Source: Rostrohypoxylon terebratum (lineage: Eukaryota > Ascomycota > Sordariomycetes > Xylariales > Hypoxylaceae). From it: 64,000 nt of DNA. The DNA is taken from the NCBI GenBank assembly GCA_022497145.1, contig MU385969.1, positions 23,547-87,546 of the forward strand, written 5' to 3'. The notes beneath the pieces are model-generated. The model was not told the origin of the DNA. It saw only the letters and a list, made by a program, of their open reading frames with translations, and made no database searches. Position numbers and translations under genes: made by a program. Of this stretch, positions 42,190 to 55,151 are shown piece after piece. How positions within the stretch are numbered: the stretch's first letter is position 1; every line of letters begins with the position of its first letter.

Positions 42190-44846
42190 TATTGCTAACG
42201 AATATTTATCCGCTGATGATGCGCTGACTTTTAAAATTCTTTCTTCTTGACGATGGTGTCGTCGGTCGGTTTACTCGATATCGTCGGTGGGACGGATTAG
42301 TCCGAGGGAAGATGGAACGATGATGGTCGAATGATGATCGGGACGAGAGAGAGAGAAGGGGAGAGTAAATAAATTGAGGGGAGAATGGAGAACGGAGAAT
42401 GCAAGATGCAGAATGCAGAATGCAGAATGGAGAACGGAGGATGGGAAGATTAAAAGATGGGAGGATGGAGAATAAAAAGAATGTTGTCGACTTGTCGTTA
42501 CTTATTTCGTCAGGTTTCAGGCATAAAACGACCGCCTAATATTAGGTGCGCATTGACTTTTGACGGGGGCAGCGCAAGTTGTTTTCCGTTCTTTTTTTTT
42601 TCCTTCGAAAAAAGAGTAAGGAATTAATTATGTAGGAGGAGAGCCCTGGAGAGTAGAAAGAGTAGGAAGAAAGAATGAAAAGCGAGTAAATCGCTTTAGA
42701 TTCGTTTAGGTTTGGCTTTGGTTGGAGACTTGGAGCGGCAATGTGGATAACAGAATAGTGGATTCAAGTCGTGAGTGTGTGTAAGTGTAGTGTAGGTAGT
42801 ACGTACTAGGTAGTATGTACGAATAGTAACGAATAGTAGCCCTGGAAGGTACTACCTACTCTGTATGGACTATGGACGATAGATGTCGCAGTTGTGCAGT
42901 GAAAAGGTTACTTCCAAGTTACTACTAGTATGCGCTGGATGTCTGGGATTTCTGTGAAGGAACAACCATCCTACTAAAAACGTTGTTCGGTGTTCTGATT
43001 TAAATCGCCTAATCGGTTGGTCTACTCGCTAATCCAGCCTGTCCAGCTTTGCCCCAGCTGCCAGCTTCTTCCCTTCTTTCCCTCGATCCCGTTGGTTACC
43101 TCGACTTAAAAAGCGGGTACCTGATTCCTGTGGCTGATGTAGTAATACACAAATAAACATGTGCACGGGCAGCAGCATCAATGGATGCATCTATGCGTCT
43201 ACGTACCAAGTACCTACTTTATCCTGTCAGCCTGTGTAACCGATACTATCATCCCTGTCTTCCTTGTCATAGTTATGTAATATGATCCATTAACAAGGCA
43301 CGTGGATTCCTAATCTGATCTTCCGTCATTCATTCATCTAATTTCTTAAGATGCCTTATTATATTCAGGTTAGATATAACAACAGAGAGGCACACAATCC
43401 GACGACAACAACACCAGTAACGCATGAAATCATTGATGCTTGTTCCAAATAGCCCTCTCTCATTAAAATAACCCACCACCCTCTAACCCCTCTACCCTCG
43501 TCCACTTACACATCCATGTGGGGATGCAGGAAAAAAAAACAAGTCACAAGTCACCAACGCAGCAACCGACCAAGGATCCCCCATCCGCTCTTCTGATTGG
43601 CTACGTACCAGGGTCAAGCTTCCCTGGGAAAAGCCTCCATGATACATAGTAGAAAAACACAACGTGACCGCCTCTTGTTACGACACATCTTCAACCCACC
43701 TAGGGCACAAATCATAAGCCTACCTCTGAATCGCCAAGCGACACGATCTGACTAGCTCCCCCTATAGTAGCAGATGGATCGCCTTGCTTTCTTCATCAAC
43801 GTCGGCATCTTGCGGCTCGACAACTGCTATCTCACCTCACCCCAGATTGTCCGGCATCCAGATCTGAATACCTAAAACCAGATGACCTATGTGATACAAA
43901 TTCAACCAATCTTAGTTTCTTCTACCTATGTGTTTTCTCCAGTGTGTGAGATTTTGATAATTGGCAATTATGGGTTACAATAGATCTCACGGTATCATAC
44001 CAAAACGCAAGGATGCTGTGTGTTTAGCTAACTGCCAATCAAGGGGACAAGCCCGCATAACATCCACACGTGTTCCAGACATTCTAATTGGGTATATTAC
44101 ATCGCACAGAGAGACGGACATCGACGGCACACCAGCAAAAGTAGCGTTTTTTTATGGGCAATTCAGCTTCTCATTAATTTAGCAGAACATTACATGACAT
44201 TACGTATCCATCATAACGTCACGGCACCAAAGGAAAGACCTATGGTTAAGTCCAAATCATCACCATTCTCGCGTAGAAGTCACAAGAACAATGGTGAAAT
44301 AAGACCAATCTTGCCCAATAGCCTGTCGGATACCTTTAAAGGAGATCGCGATAGCTACATTAACCCGCCGCCTGGCTAGCGGAAACTGATTTCCATAGCC
44401 AGTAAGAAGTTGTCTAGGAAAAAGAAAAAAAGAAAAAAAAAACACTGCCACGTTGATTGTCGAATGTAGAACCATGGCCCTTGGCTCTTTCAGGTCGTGG
44501 ATTGTCGTGTTGTCATATTTAGACAAAAAAATAACTTGTCAAAATTCACCGCCAGGACCGAATTGGCATTCAAAAGCCAATACATTGCATCTTGATACGT
44601 ACGGATTCTCAGGGGTACGGTCGTGATAATAGGTCGGTTGCGGTATTGTCAAATGCAGTGTGTCGACTTCTGCTAGGGGATAGCACGGGCGATAAGACGG
44701 CGACGCCGCCAATGTAAATGCGAAAAGACGTTGTACGAGGAGTTGGTTTGCCGGTCTGCGATGCGCTATGCGCGAAAGCCTTCTGATGTCTGAGATGAGA
44801 GTGAAATCTATCATATTAGAAGATTCGCAGCTCTTTTTAGACGGCT
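42190..44846. other. 2.6-kb intergenic region
   Basis: Promoter of STS1 at its left part. It includes a purine-rich GAGAATG/GCAGAAT tract at about 42340-42480 and poly-A/T runs near 42590 and 44405-44440. Frames at 43961, 44194, 44260 and 44539 lack family support. The last lies directly downstream of the next gene and is probably its 3' untranslated region. Confidence 0.5.
42375..42440 (+). repeat. Purine-rich imperfect tandem repeat
   Basis: Units of GAGAATG, GAGAACG and GCAGAAT repeat about eight times upstream of STS1. Confidence 0.7.
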
Positions 44847-47596
44847 CTACCACGGGCTCTTATAGGATTTTCCCAAAGGTTTGGTGCCAGAAGCGCCATG
44901 GGTCGCAAGAGGTCGCGATGAAGACTCCTTGAGTCCATCTTCTGCCGCAGAATTGTGATGAGTATTTGCGCTGTCGGTAAGCAAGCGAAGGAGTGCTGCT
45001 GGCTGGGTTGCGCCGGCCGCTTGAACGTCCTGAGAGCTAGTCTGGCCCGAGTTCTTCTCATCATCGCTAGAAGAGTCGTTGTCAAATACGAGACGGTAAA
45101 GTCTGCTCCTACGAGAAGCGTTTGACTGTACTTTCCGTGCCTTTTCTTCTTCTTCTGCACGGTTTTCCTCTTCTACTCGTTTTTTCTCTGCTTCAGCACG
45201 TCTGGCTCTTTCCTCGATGCTCCTCTTCTTCGTCTCATCAGCTTCCGTAAGCTTTTCAGGGACCCCCTCAGATTTAGGGCCCCAGTCCGCCAAAGGATGA
45301 TCAAAATGATGCTGCTTGCTCAATCCAATCAATTTCCAGAAGGTATTAAACTGGGCTACTTCCTGGGGGCAACGGGTTATACGTGGCCGGAGCTCAAGTA
45401 ACTGGTCAACCGATCGGATGATCTTCTTCCCCCGTCTAACATTGGTATAAGCCACTGCGCATACCTGCTTTTGTTCGCCGAAGCGTAAACTTGCAAAACG
45501 AGAATCTGATTTCATCCATTTCGCTACAACGCCCAAGGCAATACGCTTCTGTCGCATATCCATGGCTTGAGATGACAATCTCGAAGTCGATTGGGAAACA
45601 GTGCGAGAATCTTGATCGACCCCGGATTGATACTGCTTCTTCATAATATCATAATCCTCGTTGGTAATGGTGGCGAGGATACGAAGAGATTCGCAAGATA
45701 AGTACCTCCCAGCAGGGACCTTTTCAATAGACTCTACAGAATGACCGAGAATAGAGGTATTGAAGTCTGATTGGGTCATGTGCTCATTGTGGTTAATATG
45801 TTCTGCGTCATCTTTGTGTTTAGATGTGTTACCCCGGGTTGGCCGCGTAGAATCTTGAGATCGGACTGTAGACGGCGGTATTTTTGGAGGAATAGATTGC
45901 AGGTCATCAGAAGCCGGTATCATATTCTCGTTTTGCTTTTGGCAGACATCTGAGATAGCGGGGGATTCCTCAGGCGATTTAGCATTGCTGATAGAAGCCA
46001 AATCTTCCGCCACGGCCTTCCCTCTAACCTCAGTCTTAGGTGGCTCAGGTACCGATGGGTTCTTCTTGGTGGATGATTCTTCAGGTTCCTGTAGCTTTTC
46101 AAAAGTCTCCTTGAAAATCTCACCCCTATAATTTAAATGTCGTTGCCGAAGTTGCTCCATCTTTACTACAAAATCCTCTGCCTCAGCATGGCTACTGAAC
46201 GATACGTAGCAGTTCTGCACGTCCGCGGTTCCTTCTTGTCGCCGGAAATACACAGTACGTGCAGTGACTAGAGGTCCAATGCAGTATCGGATATCACCCC
46301 TCAGTCTTGCGTTTTCGGTTTTGATTTCCCAGAATATGGTGTCAATGTTAGGCTTTACATAGAGAGTGATCGTACTAGGTACACTCTGTCGCGGCTTCCC
46401 ATCAACCAACCCAATCTGAGCAGTTAGATATTCGTAAAGGATTTCATTCTTGTTTGATGGTGAAGGTATGCCGGCGGAACTTTCAGCAATGTTCCTACTA
46501 ACATTTTCGCCGTTCTTTCTTTGTTCATGGAGTTGAGGGCCAGAAGGTGTACTTTCTACCTTTTTATTCACAGGGGCGTATTTATATTGCGGGTGAGGTG
46601 GCGGCGGCTTGGTACCGCCGCCAACTTGCTTGTTGGCTCCATCTGCAACATTGCTCTCACGCAGCGGGACCTTGCGTGACGAAAGCTGTTTAGCCGCGTT
46701 GTTGGGAGGAACAACACCCATGGCCGATGTATCTCTAGCCCCATGTCGTGACACCATGAGTGAAGGCTCTTTAGAGATTGTCAAACTGCTAGGTCTAGGT
46801 CGCATGCTTGATAGACCCTGAGGCGCGTTGGACGCGAGGCCACGCTTACGTTCATTGGTTGTGATAGTTTGGTTGTTCCTGGTAGGTGAAGCACCGTAGC
46901 CTCGCCCCTGAGATTGCGGATATCCATATGTTGATCCTCGGGCCGGAACTGGTACACCAAATCCTCTTCCGCGTCCGATACCAGGAACGGGCAACGTAGA
47001 ATGTTGATTTTGTCCAGTTGGGGTATACATCCTACCAGGGTTACCTCTACGACCAAGAGGATTACTATAATTAAGTTAATATGTGGTCATTTCGAGATTA
47101 TGAGAGTAACTTACGCCGGATCATATGTTTGACTACTTGAAGTCTCTCTGTTGCGGCGGTGAGCATTGCCGCTTTCAATCGAGTCTAAACCCTTTACGCC
47201 TCGATAGTCGGTGTCATCGAATGCTCCGTTCTCGATAGCTTCTGTACCCATATGTCAGCATATGAAATAGTCAATGTAATAAGGGTCTCATATGTGACTT
47301 ACTCTTCCATCTAGATGCCCCAGGATTTTCCACGGCATGTTGTTGGGAAGATAACTGTTGCCGAGGAACGAATGTTCGGCGGCGATCCCGTGTTGAGTCG
47401 TCGGTAGCCAGCTGCTCAAGACGATTATTGCCAAGGTCGTCCTATTGTAAGAAAAAGTTAGCATGCAGTTCCCTTCAAACGTCCTCATTCCAAGGCCCAG
47501 TTAATTCCAAGGATGCGATACCGAGTTGCTAAAAAGACTAAAAAGAAGACTTACCATCATCGCTGCCTGTACGGCAGAAGATATTTTCGAACCCAT
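44847..47596 (-). CDS. Large low-complexity protein with C-terminal coiled coil
   Basis: Four exons, 47596-47555, 47441-47303, 47241-47115 and 47064-44847, join in phase to 841 residues. The ATG at 47596 gives MGSKISSAVQAAMM. Residues 15-260 are Arg/Gly/Pro/Gln-rich and disordered (GRGRGFGVPVPARG). A folded stretch follows (ITLYVKPNIDTIFWEIKTEN, CYVSFSSHAEAEDFVVKMEQ), which has the look of an RNA-recognition or similar alpha/beta fold; this is an impression only. A second conserved-looking part is RIALGVVAKWMKSDSRFASL to FWKLIGLSKQHHFDHPLADW. It is followed by a charged coiled coil (EERARRAEAEKKRVEEENRA) and a Ser/Asp tail. I recognise no named family. An RNA-related role is a guess from the RGG-like segment. 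Confidence 0.85.
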
Positions 47597-49216
47597 AATT
47601 GCTTGCGAAGTGCAAATGCAAAGATGAGTAGACGTTAAGAGGAAGAGTCGAGCAAATATTCTTCAAATTAGTAGAGAATATTCTGCGCGATGACTTTGCA
47701 AAGTTGTGATTTGCGTAGGAGCGATCGACGAAGCTCTTATTACAGATGAGCCCCCAGCAAAAGACTTGTCTAGAGGCGCATCTGAGATATGCGTGACTGT
47801 GGCTTGAGACAGGTCAAGTTAGCGAATGAAGGTGAAGGTAGAGAGGTTTAGGTTGTGATTCCAAAGAAAAGCAATAGATCAAAGGAATGGTTGTATAAGA
47901 TGAAAGTAGGCAATAATAAAATAGAGAGTGGATGTGCCAATATACAGATAAGTATCCATAGAGACGACAATTACTCAGTGATAGGGATTTATTTACTTAC
48001 TGTAAGAGCTTTAGAAACAGATCGTTCTCGAACTTGATATAGGATAAAAACCTGAGAAGGGCGTAAAGTAAGACAAGGGAAAAGGGGACTAATATTAGGA
48101 ACGTCCAGTGTGTAATGAATGAAAGATGAGATGTGATGGATACCTATGCAGACCTAGGTTGGTGCAGACGTGCAGACGTGCAGACGTACAGGCGTACGAG
48201 CACGCACACACACTTATTAGAAATCTTTGCTAGGTTCTCGTGATGAGAGGATCAATGTCTGATAGAATGATTGCTCTTAATAGTACGTCAGTGTAGTATC
48301 AAGAATGAGGCGTGGGTTGGTTTGAGGGAGGGTGAATGGAAAAGTTGGAGGAGGAAGGATTATGAAAAAGTTTAGGAAGACGGTAGCGACGCCGCCACTG
48401 AGGATATGGAAACCTAATGGGCCTGGGCCCGTCGACACGTACAAATGGGAGGTGTGATCTGCTTCGACGTCGAAGAACGGAAGTCGTTACCTACTTTACC
48501 CACTTACCATACTCCAAACTTTAGAAGTTCTTACCCTAAGTCCTCTGTTAGCTCACCAGGTACCTACACCATGATATATCTAGTAGACAGGGGGGAGTTG
48601 TACCTGGAGAAGCATCTTCATCCATCCCAGGATCGACCAGGAACCCATCGTGGTTTCCGGGTCATCAGTTGTTACCTAGGAGGCCACACAGAAGGGACGA
48701 CACAGCACTAGGTATCTTCTGAGGTTCTTGCCTCAGCTAATATCATTGCTAGGTAGGTACAGATGGACCCTGTTATTGATGCCTAGGTACCTTCTAGCAA
48801 CGAGTACATCCACGTTATTTCAAGTTCTATCGTCATATCGAATCGTAACAGGTAGCGGAGGCATGAAGTGTGCAGTAGGATTTAGGTCAGGCACTTAGAT
48901 ATTGCTTTGTCGAAGAGACAATGCTTGCTATGTAACTCATCTATAAGAGATTGGGCATCCTAACAGGCACAACAGTCGATACGCGATTTCGGGTGAAAGG
49001 AAGTATTGTACATGTCCTAGAGACTTCTTGAGGTGATATGTAGAGTGACCTTGAGCGGTGGATCGGTATTGAGCTATCAATATTCCGTAGTAACAGCTTT
49101 GTTGTATAACTTGCGCATGTTGTTTACACCGTGCGGCCCAAGGATTATAACCCTTCTATAGATGTCCCATCTTCAAGAAGCCCATGCTAATTCTCCTCTG
49201 CTTCAGGAAGACATCC
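47597..49216. other. Intergenic region
   Basis: No gene supported. It has TGCAGACG repeats and several CCTAGGT/ACCTAG words. A frame at 48445-48711 has no recognisable features. Confidence 0.5.
48163..48188 (+). repeat. TGCAGACG short tandem repeat
   Basis: Three near-exact TGCAGACG units followed by the related TACAGGCG. Confidence 0.75.
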
Positions 49217-49486
49217 TTAATTAGACTTGGCATCTCTGGGCGGACCGTTGAGGTTGTCTTTGCCTTGACGGCCCACATTGCTCAAATCGACATCCTTCTT
49301 GCTGGCAGGTTCACGTAACCCCGACGTAGAACCAGCCCCCGTAGAGACGTCGCTTTGAGCCCCACCAGATCCGACATTGACAGTGCGAGCATCAGCTGAA
49401 TTCCAGTCCGAGGGAACAGGTGGTTGTTCGGGAAGTGGGAGATTAGATCTGACTTCCTCAGCGTGGTCTGCTTTTGACTGAGGCAT
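49217..49486 (-). CDS. Small disordered hydrophilic protein
   Basis: An 89-residue single-exon frame beginning MPQSKADHAEEVRSNLPLPE. PVPSDWNSADARTVNVGSG and GLREPASKKDVDLSN follow. It is rich in Ser, Asp, Gly, Asn and Pro and has no hydrophobic core. The PEQPPV-SDW-SADARTVNVGSG and GLREPA blocks recall a family of short conserved fungal proteins of unknown function that I have seen in many ascomycetes. A stress-related role is only a guess. The minus strand upstream (49500-49600) holds GTAAGT and AATAG sites about 80 bases apart, so a 5' untranslated intron is likely. Confidence 0.7.
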   Translation of the reverse strand: MPQSKADHAEEVRSNLPLPEQPPVPSDWNSADARTVNVGSGGAQSDVSTGAGSTSGLREPASKKDVDLSNVGRQGKDNLNGPPRDAKSN

Positions 49487-50384
49487 AGTTGCTATTGCCG
49501 TGTCAATTTACTATTTCTAGTGGAATCCGGGGGTGTGTTTGATCGCTGAGTTCAATTCGAAGACTTACTTGTCGAATCAAGATAATCTGTTGCCGAGAAG
49601 ACGTATGCGTAGATTTGTGGATTGGGTGATATATTCCGTTGAAGAAGTTTTGTTGGAATATTGACGAAGAAGGACGTGTTTGGCAGAAGACGAATTCCCA
49701 AATGTTGAAGCGGTAATATATGGATCTCCATCTGTCTGTGTAACATGATAATTGATAGGAGCTTTTGGTCCGATAGGTATTCTTGACGTCATGAATAGTC
49801 TATTGTTGATGTCATATGCAGACACTATCAGATTAAGCTTCAGGCACGTGTGTGATTACCGATTCCGGACTTGCGTGTCGAGCTTCGGATGCACTGCAGT
49901 CATCCTTGTAGCAAACTTCAGCATCATGATCGATTGCAGGAACAGCCAAGACCCGGTAGGTCGATCCCTTGGCTACGACGTAATCGAGGCTGACCGATCA
50001 AACGTGAGGCTGATATTGAACTAAGTTGCCACATTCGATACCCGAACTTCCACAGATGTCCATTCCGCATGTTGGAAAAAAATGATAGCTTGATAAATGT
50101 GGCTAGCTAGGTGGTAGGAAGGGATCTCGCAGCGTTGGTATCTAATACTACCTAGGTCCTAGGACTTAGGTCCTAGGTATGTCACTTGGCACGTGGTTAG
50201 GTCACTATTGGAGGAATCATGCCAACTTTGAAACATGACAAACACAAACCGAAACACCGGAACTCCCCATCAATATCAGCCATCTCTCGTCGATCATCGC
50301 CACAAAAAAAGCTGAATTGACGATGCTCTTCTAAATGCGACATAACCTCACAAGTCCTATCTCCTTGAGGGGCCGGAAAGCCGA
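49487..50384. other. Promoter and spacer
   Basis: Leader of the small disordered protein on the left. Frames at 49552-49825 (minus) and 49752-50024 (plus) overlap each other and show no family. ACCTAGGTCCTAGG...TTAGGTCCTAGG lies at about 50149-50180. Confidence 0.45.
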
Positions 50385-51987
50385 CTATGCAACTCTCTTA
50401 TCTGTCTCTGCTGATGTCGCCTTATCACCATCATCGGGATTTAGATAGTTAGCATCCTCGGCCGCCTCATATTCGGCGATTAGGTCTGTCACCACTTCCC
50501 TAGCTTCGTCGAATTCATGGAAGTTTTCGGAGAAGGGAGCGGTCTTCTTGTAACTATCGATGAAGGCATTCCGCTTTCGCATACCGTCGTATTGGCGAAC
50601 AATCCGCTTGAATAACTATTGGTCCTGGTTAGTTCATATTCTATGATACAGAAAGGGATTGTGATTGTGTGCATTGGAACGGGAACTTACGGTTGATATG
50701 CTGGTGTGGTTGGCTAGCATGAGACCGCTGACACGGTGGCTCATTGGAATGTATGGGCTCCGCTTTGTTAGTGCAACCTGAATACTTGCAGGACCCCATG
50801 GTATAAAGGTGGCCAGTCTTCGCTCGCGAATACGTAGAAGACTCTTGTGAACGTCCGTCGGGTCGACCTCGCCTTGGATGACGTTCAAAATAGAAATGTA
50901 GCAACTCTTCTTGCTTGGAACAGTAGAGACCATACGATTCTTAGGTTGCAACAATCGTCTCATAACGTCCAATACCGTAGTTTTTCGGACAGTCTTAGCT
51001 TGTTCAACCTGATCTCCGGTAAATGGGGTATACGCAGTCATCAGGAAGTGACAGCGGGGCGTGGGTATCAGCGAGGCTAAGATGCTGACCAGGTCATTGT
51101 GCATGTATCCAGGGTATCGTAGTGTAGTGGTGCTAGCAGACATGACTGTCGAGACTAGCTGATTTGTTTGTTGGAAGGATGGTTCTTGAACGTGCAATCG
51201 GTCTGCTGCGATGTGAGATAGCGCCCCGTTGTCTAGAACTACAACGGAATCTGCGTTTTGTGTTAAACGTCTCATCGAGAGAAGACTGTTGTATGGGTGG
51301 ACTACCACGTCGCCCGAGTTCGTGGTGTCGGGGAAGACCGAGTACGTCTGGATGATCTTCTTGGGAAACCTGTCATTCATTCGCTCCAGGAGAAAGGAGC
51401 CAAGACCAGAACCTGTTCCGCCGGCTATGGAATGGAGCAGCATAAAACCTTCGAGAGAGTCACTTCCGTCTGCTTCTCGCTCTATCATCTCCATGATCTC
51501 TTCATGAACAGCCTCTCCAGTTTGATATCCATCACCCCAGTTGTTCCCTGCGCCGACGCCGCTTTTGCCGACATAAAAGTTTTCCGGGTTATAGATGTTC
51601 TTGTAAGGGCCGTTTTGTATACCATTGATGACTCGGGGTTCGAGGTCTATCAGGATTGCGCGGGGGATATATCGCGTGTCGTCGCTCTGATAGTAGAATA
51701 CGTCCTTGCGATCGCCACCCTCTGTCGCGAAGTCTTCGAGGTTTCCATCTTGATTAATACCGTGCTCTTGACAGAGTTGTTGCCAGAACTGACTGCCGAC
51801 TTTGATAGGTGAGCATATTGTGAGTATGTTGTGATATTGTATTGTAGATCTTAGGTATGACTTACTGCTGTTGCCGCACTGGCCAGCTTGAATTGTGATG
51901 ATTTCTCTATATGGTAGAGGATGTCAGGCTATCTAGTTCATGAATAAACATGGTAATAAGAATTCGGCATGGGGCTTACCTAGGCAT
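50385..51987 (-). CDS. Gamma-tubulin
   Basis: Four exons, 51987-51980, 51906-51866, 51799-50691 and 50615-50385, join in phase to 462 residues, normal for the family. It begins MPREIITIQAGQCGNSIGSQ. The tubulin GTP-binding signature is GGTGSGLGS. Residues that mark gamma- rather than alpha/beta-tubulin include SGDVVVHPYNSLLSMRRL, HIAADRLHVQEPSFQQTN and TTLRYPGYMHNDLVSILASL. The tail is acidic (EYEAAEDANYLNPDDGD). Gamma-tubulin nucleates microtubules at spindle pole bodies with the GCP proteins and is essential. The first coding exon is only eight bases (ATGCCTAG). Confidence 0.97.
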
Positions 51988-53764
51988 TATCTGGACATTG
52001 ACTGGATCTATAGCCTGGAGGTTCTGGTCCCTACATACAACATCTAAAGACCCTGGTTGTAGTTAAGTATAGGACTATAAGATTTTAAGTATCGAAAGCG
52101 CAGTTTCGACGTTATTAGGGACGTTAACGCGTTGCGCGTCGCACCTTCGCACCTCCAGCTGCTTGCTAGCGCCCGAATTGGCGGGGTAGCTGTACCTACT
52201 AGTAGGGTTGCTAGGGGTTATGTACCTAGTACCTACGTAGTTGGACTAAATACGGATTGTCTTATAAACTCTTTAGCTGTCTATATTGATCTTATGAATA
52301 TCTATATATCGAATAATCCTATTTTTGATGCATCTGATTTGTTACCTATCAAATAGATGATGTACCAAGTTTGATGTCGAGTGTTGAAATCTTGAAACAG
52401 GTTCATGTACAGAGATGGATCAAATGAGAGGCTAAAATGACATCCATATCCACATTATCCGTTTGTTGTCTTTGAAGAATTGAGTTCGGTATAGGTACCT
52501 TCAGGTTCTGTTGCTGTATCAATTTTTGGCAAATTTTTTCTTGCGATTGCTTCCGCGATAACGTATCCGAAAATGTGACTGCTCAAGCTCCACTACGGCA
52601 CCTCCACTGTTCGGAGAATAAACATCTGGTCATTTAATCGTACGAGACAGCTGAAACATTCTAGAATCGATCATCAAACCAAAAGTCGACCTTGATCAAT
52701 TCTCTCTACGAAGTAGTCTTGTTAATAATACTCTGTAATATATACTAGTAGTACTTCGAAATGAGAACCTACATCTTATTAGAACTTGCTATAGACCAGA
52801 TGCCCCTATTATTGTTTGAAATCCATTCCCGGATATAAGGTGTGTACCACTGCCCAATCGTTGGCTGTTTCAAAAACCGAGGAAAAGCTGAAATTTGGTT
52901 CTATCCCGGCAGCAATGATCTATGTTGCGACCAAGGTACGACATGTGTAACAAATGGTACAGCTATATCTCCCTGTCGATTGTGAGGTACAATATAGAGT
53001 ACGTATAGTACGTTTGAGTTTTGACCAATGAAAACTGTGGGTTTTGATGCCGTGTCACAAGCAAATGCGTGATACTTTCAGCCCCGACCTGTTGGTTCCT
53101 CTTTCCGCCAATGCAGCCACCAAAAAATGTCACCGCTTTTGAGACATGCAACATCGGGCAGGTACCTTTGCGTTCGCCTAAAGGCTAAATAAACTACTAG
53201 AGAACCACTTAGGTACATCACAAACTAAATCTGCCAACCACAGTATGGAAAGTTGCAAACTACTACTACCTACATAGACCACAATAGCCAATAGAGTTTA
53301 TTCGTGATCCTTCCCGACTTCCACTACTCTCAACATTACAACGCTACAAACACTTTATTTTTCTTCGTCTCTTCTTCTTTTCAATTTTTCATATTCTCTT
53401 CTCTTCTATTTTTCCTTCGATCATTACTGAGTACCACTATACATACATACAACTACCTGGCAGTTCCCAAATTTCCGATCATTCTGTTTTAACTTATCTA
53501 ATGTGCATCATGTCGATTCCATAATGGCATAATCCATCTATCTGGTACCCCCTTACCGTATCCTAATTCGCTGAATCGACGCATTTACGTTCCCTCCACC
53601 CCACATCCAATTAAACCAAGCAACTTTTCTATCCGGATAGGGGAGGCAGTCAGGCACTTTGCACGAATTGAGGAAACTCGACCAAGCCTTGTTCAGCAAC
53701 GCGCTAATATTAGACTTACCACGGCTGAACTTTCGAAGGGTAGGAGCCACACTCTCGGCCAGCC
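51988..53764. promoter_or_regulatory. Divergent promoter region
   Basis: Upstream region for gamma-tubulin (minus) and the next gene (plus). Frames at 52132-52356 and 52963-53154 have no support. A pyrimidine-rich tract at 53360-53425 before the plus-strand gene is typical of fungal promoters. Confidence 0.5.
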
Positions 53765-55151
53765 ATGCAGAGACCGTCTGCCACCACGCCGACGCAAAAT
53801 GCGACTCCTTTCTTTTCCACAAACATCTGGGGAAACACCACATCTAATTCCAATCCTATCCCGAATTCCCAGTCGCAATCCAGCAGGTCACGCCCCGGCA
53901 CTAGTTCAGGAGATCGAGACAAGGACAAAGAGAGGGAACACAACGTCCTGACCAAAGACCGCGATCGCAAACCTTCTTTTGGTCGCAGACCGTCTTTCTC
54001 CTCCCCGTCCAAAGGGAAACGTCGCGCCAGTTCGTCCAATGCGGGATCTGGATCTGTGGATCAGATCAAGACAGACGCCACCGCGCCACCAGCGATACCT
54101 CCTGATTTTGCCCTTGCCGCTGCTGCCAAATTCTCCAGGGAAAGCGAGGCAGTACCTTCGCCCGCGTCAGCAGATTCCTTCTCTAGAATGCTAAGTCGAA
54201 CTGCAACGACGCCTATTAACGGCCAATACCCCAACATGGCGACCTCCCCCCCTTTACTCCAAACCGAAATACCCTCCCTTCATCAGCATATACACGAAGT
54301 CTCCAATAAGAGGATTTCGACATTAGACTATCTACGTAAAGCGTATGTCGCAAATCCCGCCGCCCTCGTTCATGTTGGACCATGCGTTTTCTATGTCAAG
54401 ACTAACAATATGTGTCAGTCACGAGGGTCGAGTATACTGGTTTAATACTTTACTCTTCGACAAACCCGATCTAGCTCGTATGCCATACTTCGACAGTCGT
54501 AAGATTGCTTATCGAGCCACGAACTATCTCTTGCTTGGTCTGTCACTGCCTGCCGTAATCGATCTCAACTCATCCACGCCGCTCGAATTTCTCCGTTCCT
54601 TGAACACTCTTCTAGCCGAATTCGACTCCTACCAACAGATACACACCGAAAATGGTGTCATTACTAGCTCGCTCTCACGTGCTCGAATACCGAATATGTT
54701 TCGCCGAGGGGCTGGCGGGAAAGGCCGGAGACAATCAGGGGCAGGGGACTTGTATGCAGATGCCAGCAGCAGCCTTGCGAGCGGATCGGCCGTGAACTCA
54801 GTACCTACAAGCGTTATCAACTTCGGATTAGGTGGGGAGGGAAACGATCTTATTCCGGGAGAGGAGTACACGCATCTGTTAACTCCGAACCTGCCTTTCG
54901 ATCCGGACTTTTTCGAGACGTTTGCTACTTTATGCGACGTGCTGATCGACTGTTACGCGAGACTTATGACACTTCTTCCCACGGCGAAGGATTGCACACC
55001 CATCATCGCGGAACTTTTTCACAAGGCCGATTCCAAAGTCCGCAAGATCATCATCCAGGGCGTGGTCAAGGAATTCGAAGATTCAAGCAGGATAGGCCTG
55101 AAACAGGAAGTTACCAACGTGGGCAAGGTGGTGCTTGGGGGTTTGGTCTGA
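53765..55151 (+). CDS. Conserved fungal protein of unknown function
   Basis: Two exons, 53765-54342 and 54419-55151, give 436 residues. The intron has GTATGT, a GACTAAC branch site and a TGTCAG end. Residues 1-170 are Ser/Pro/Arg-rich and disordered (SRSRPGTSSGDRDKDKERE). The rest is a compact helical domain: RISTLDYLRKA, HEGRVYWFNTLLFDKPDLA, RATNYLLLGLSLPAVIDLNS and LEFLRSLNTLLAEFDSYQQI. After a polar insert come LPFDPDFFETFATLCDVLID and a C-terminal helix ending VGKVVLGGLV. The domain looks conserved and gene-like, but I cannot name a family. There are no membrane helices or catalytic motifs. It starts divergently from gamma-tubulin. Confidence 0.85.

Noticed and set aside
44539..44853. 104-residue minus-strand frame just after the coiled-coil gene
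   Set aside because: It overlaps the end of that gene, has no family features and is likely 3' untranslated sequence.
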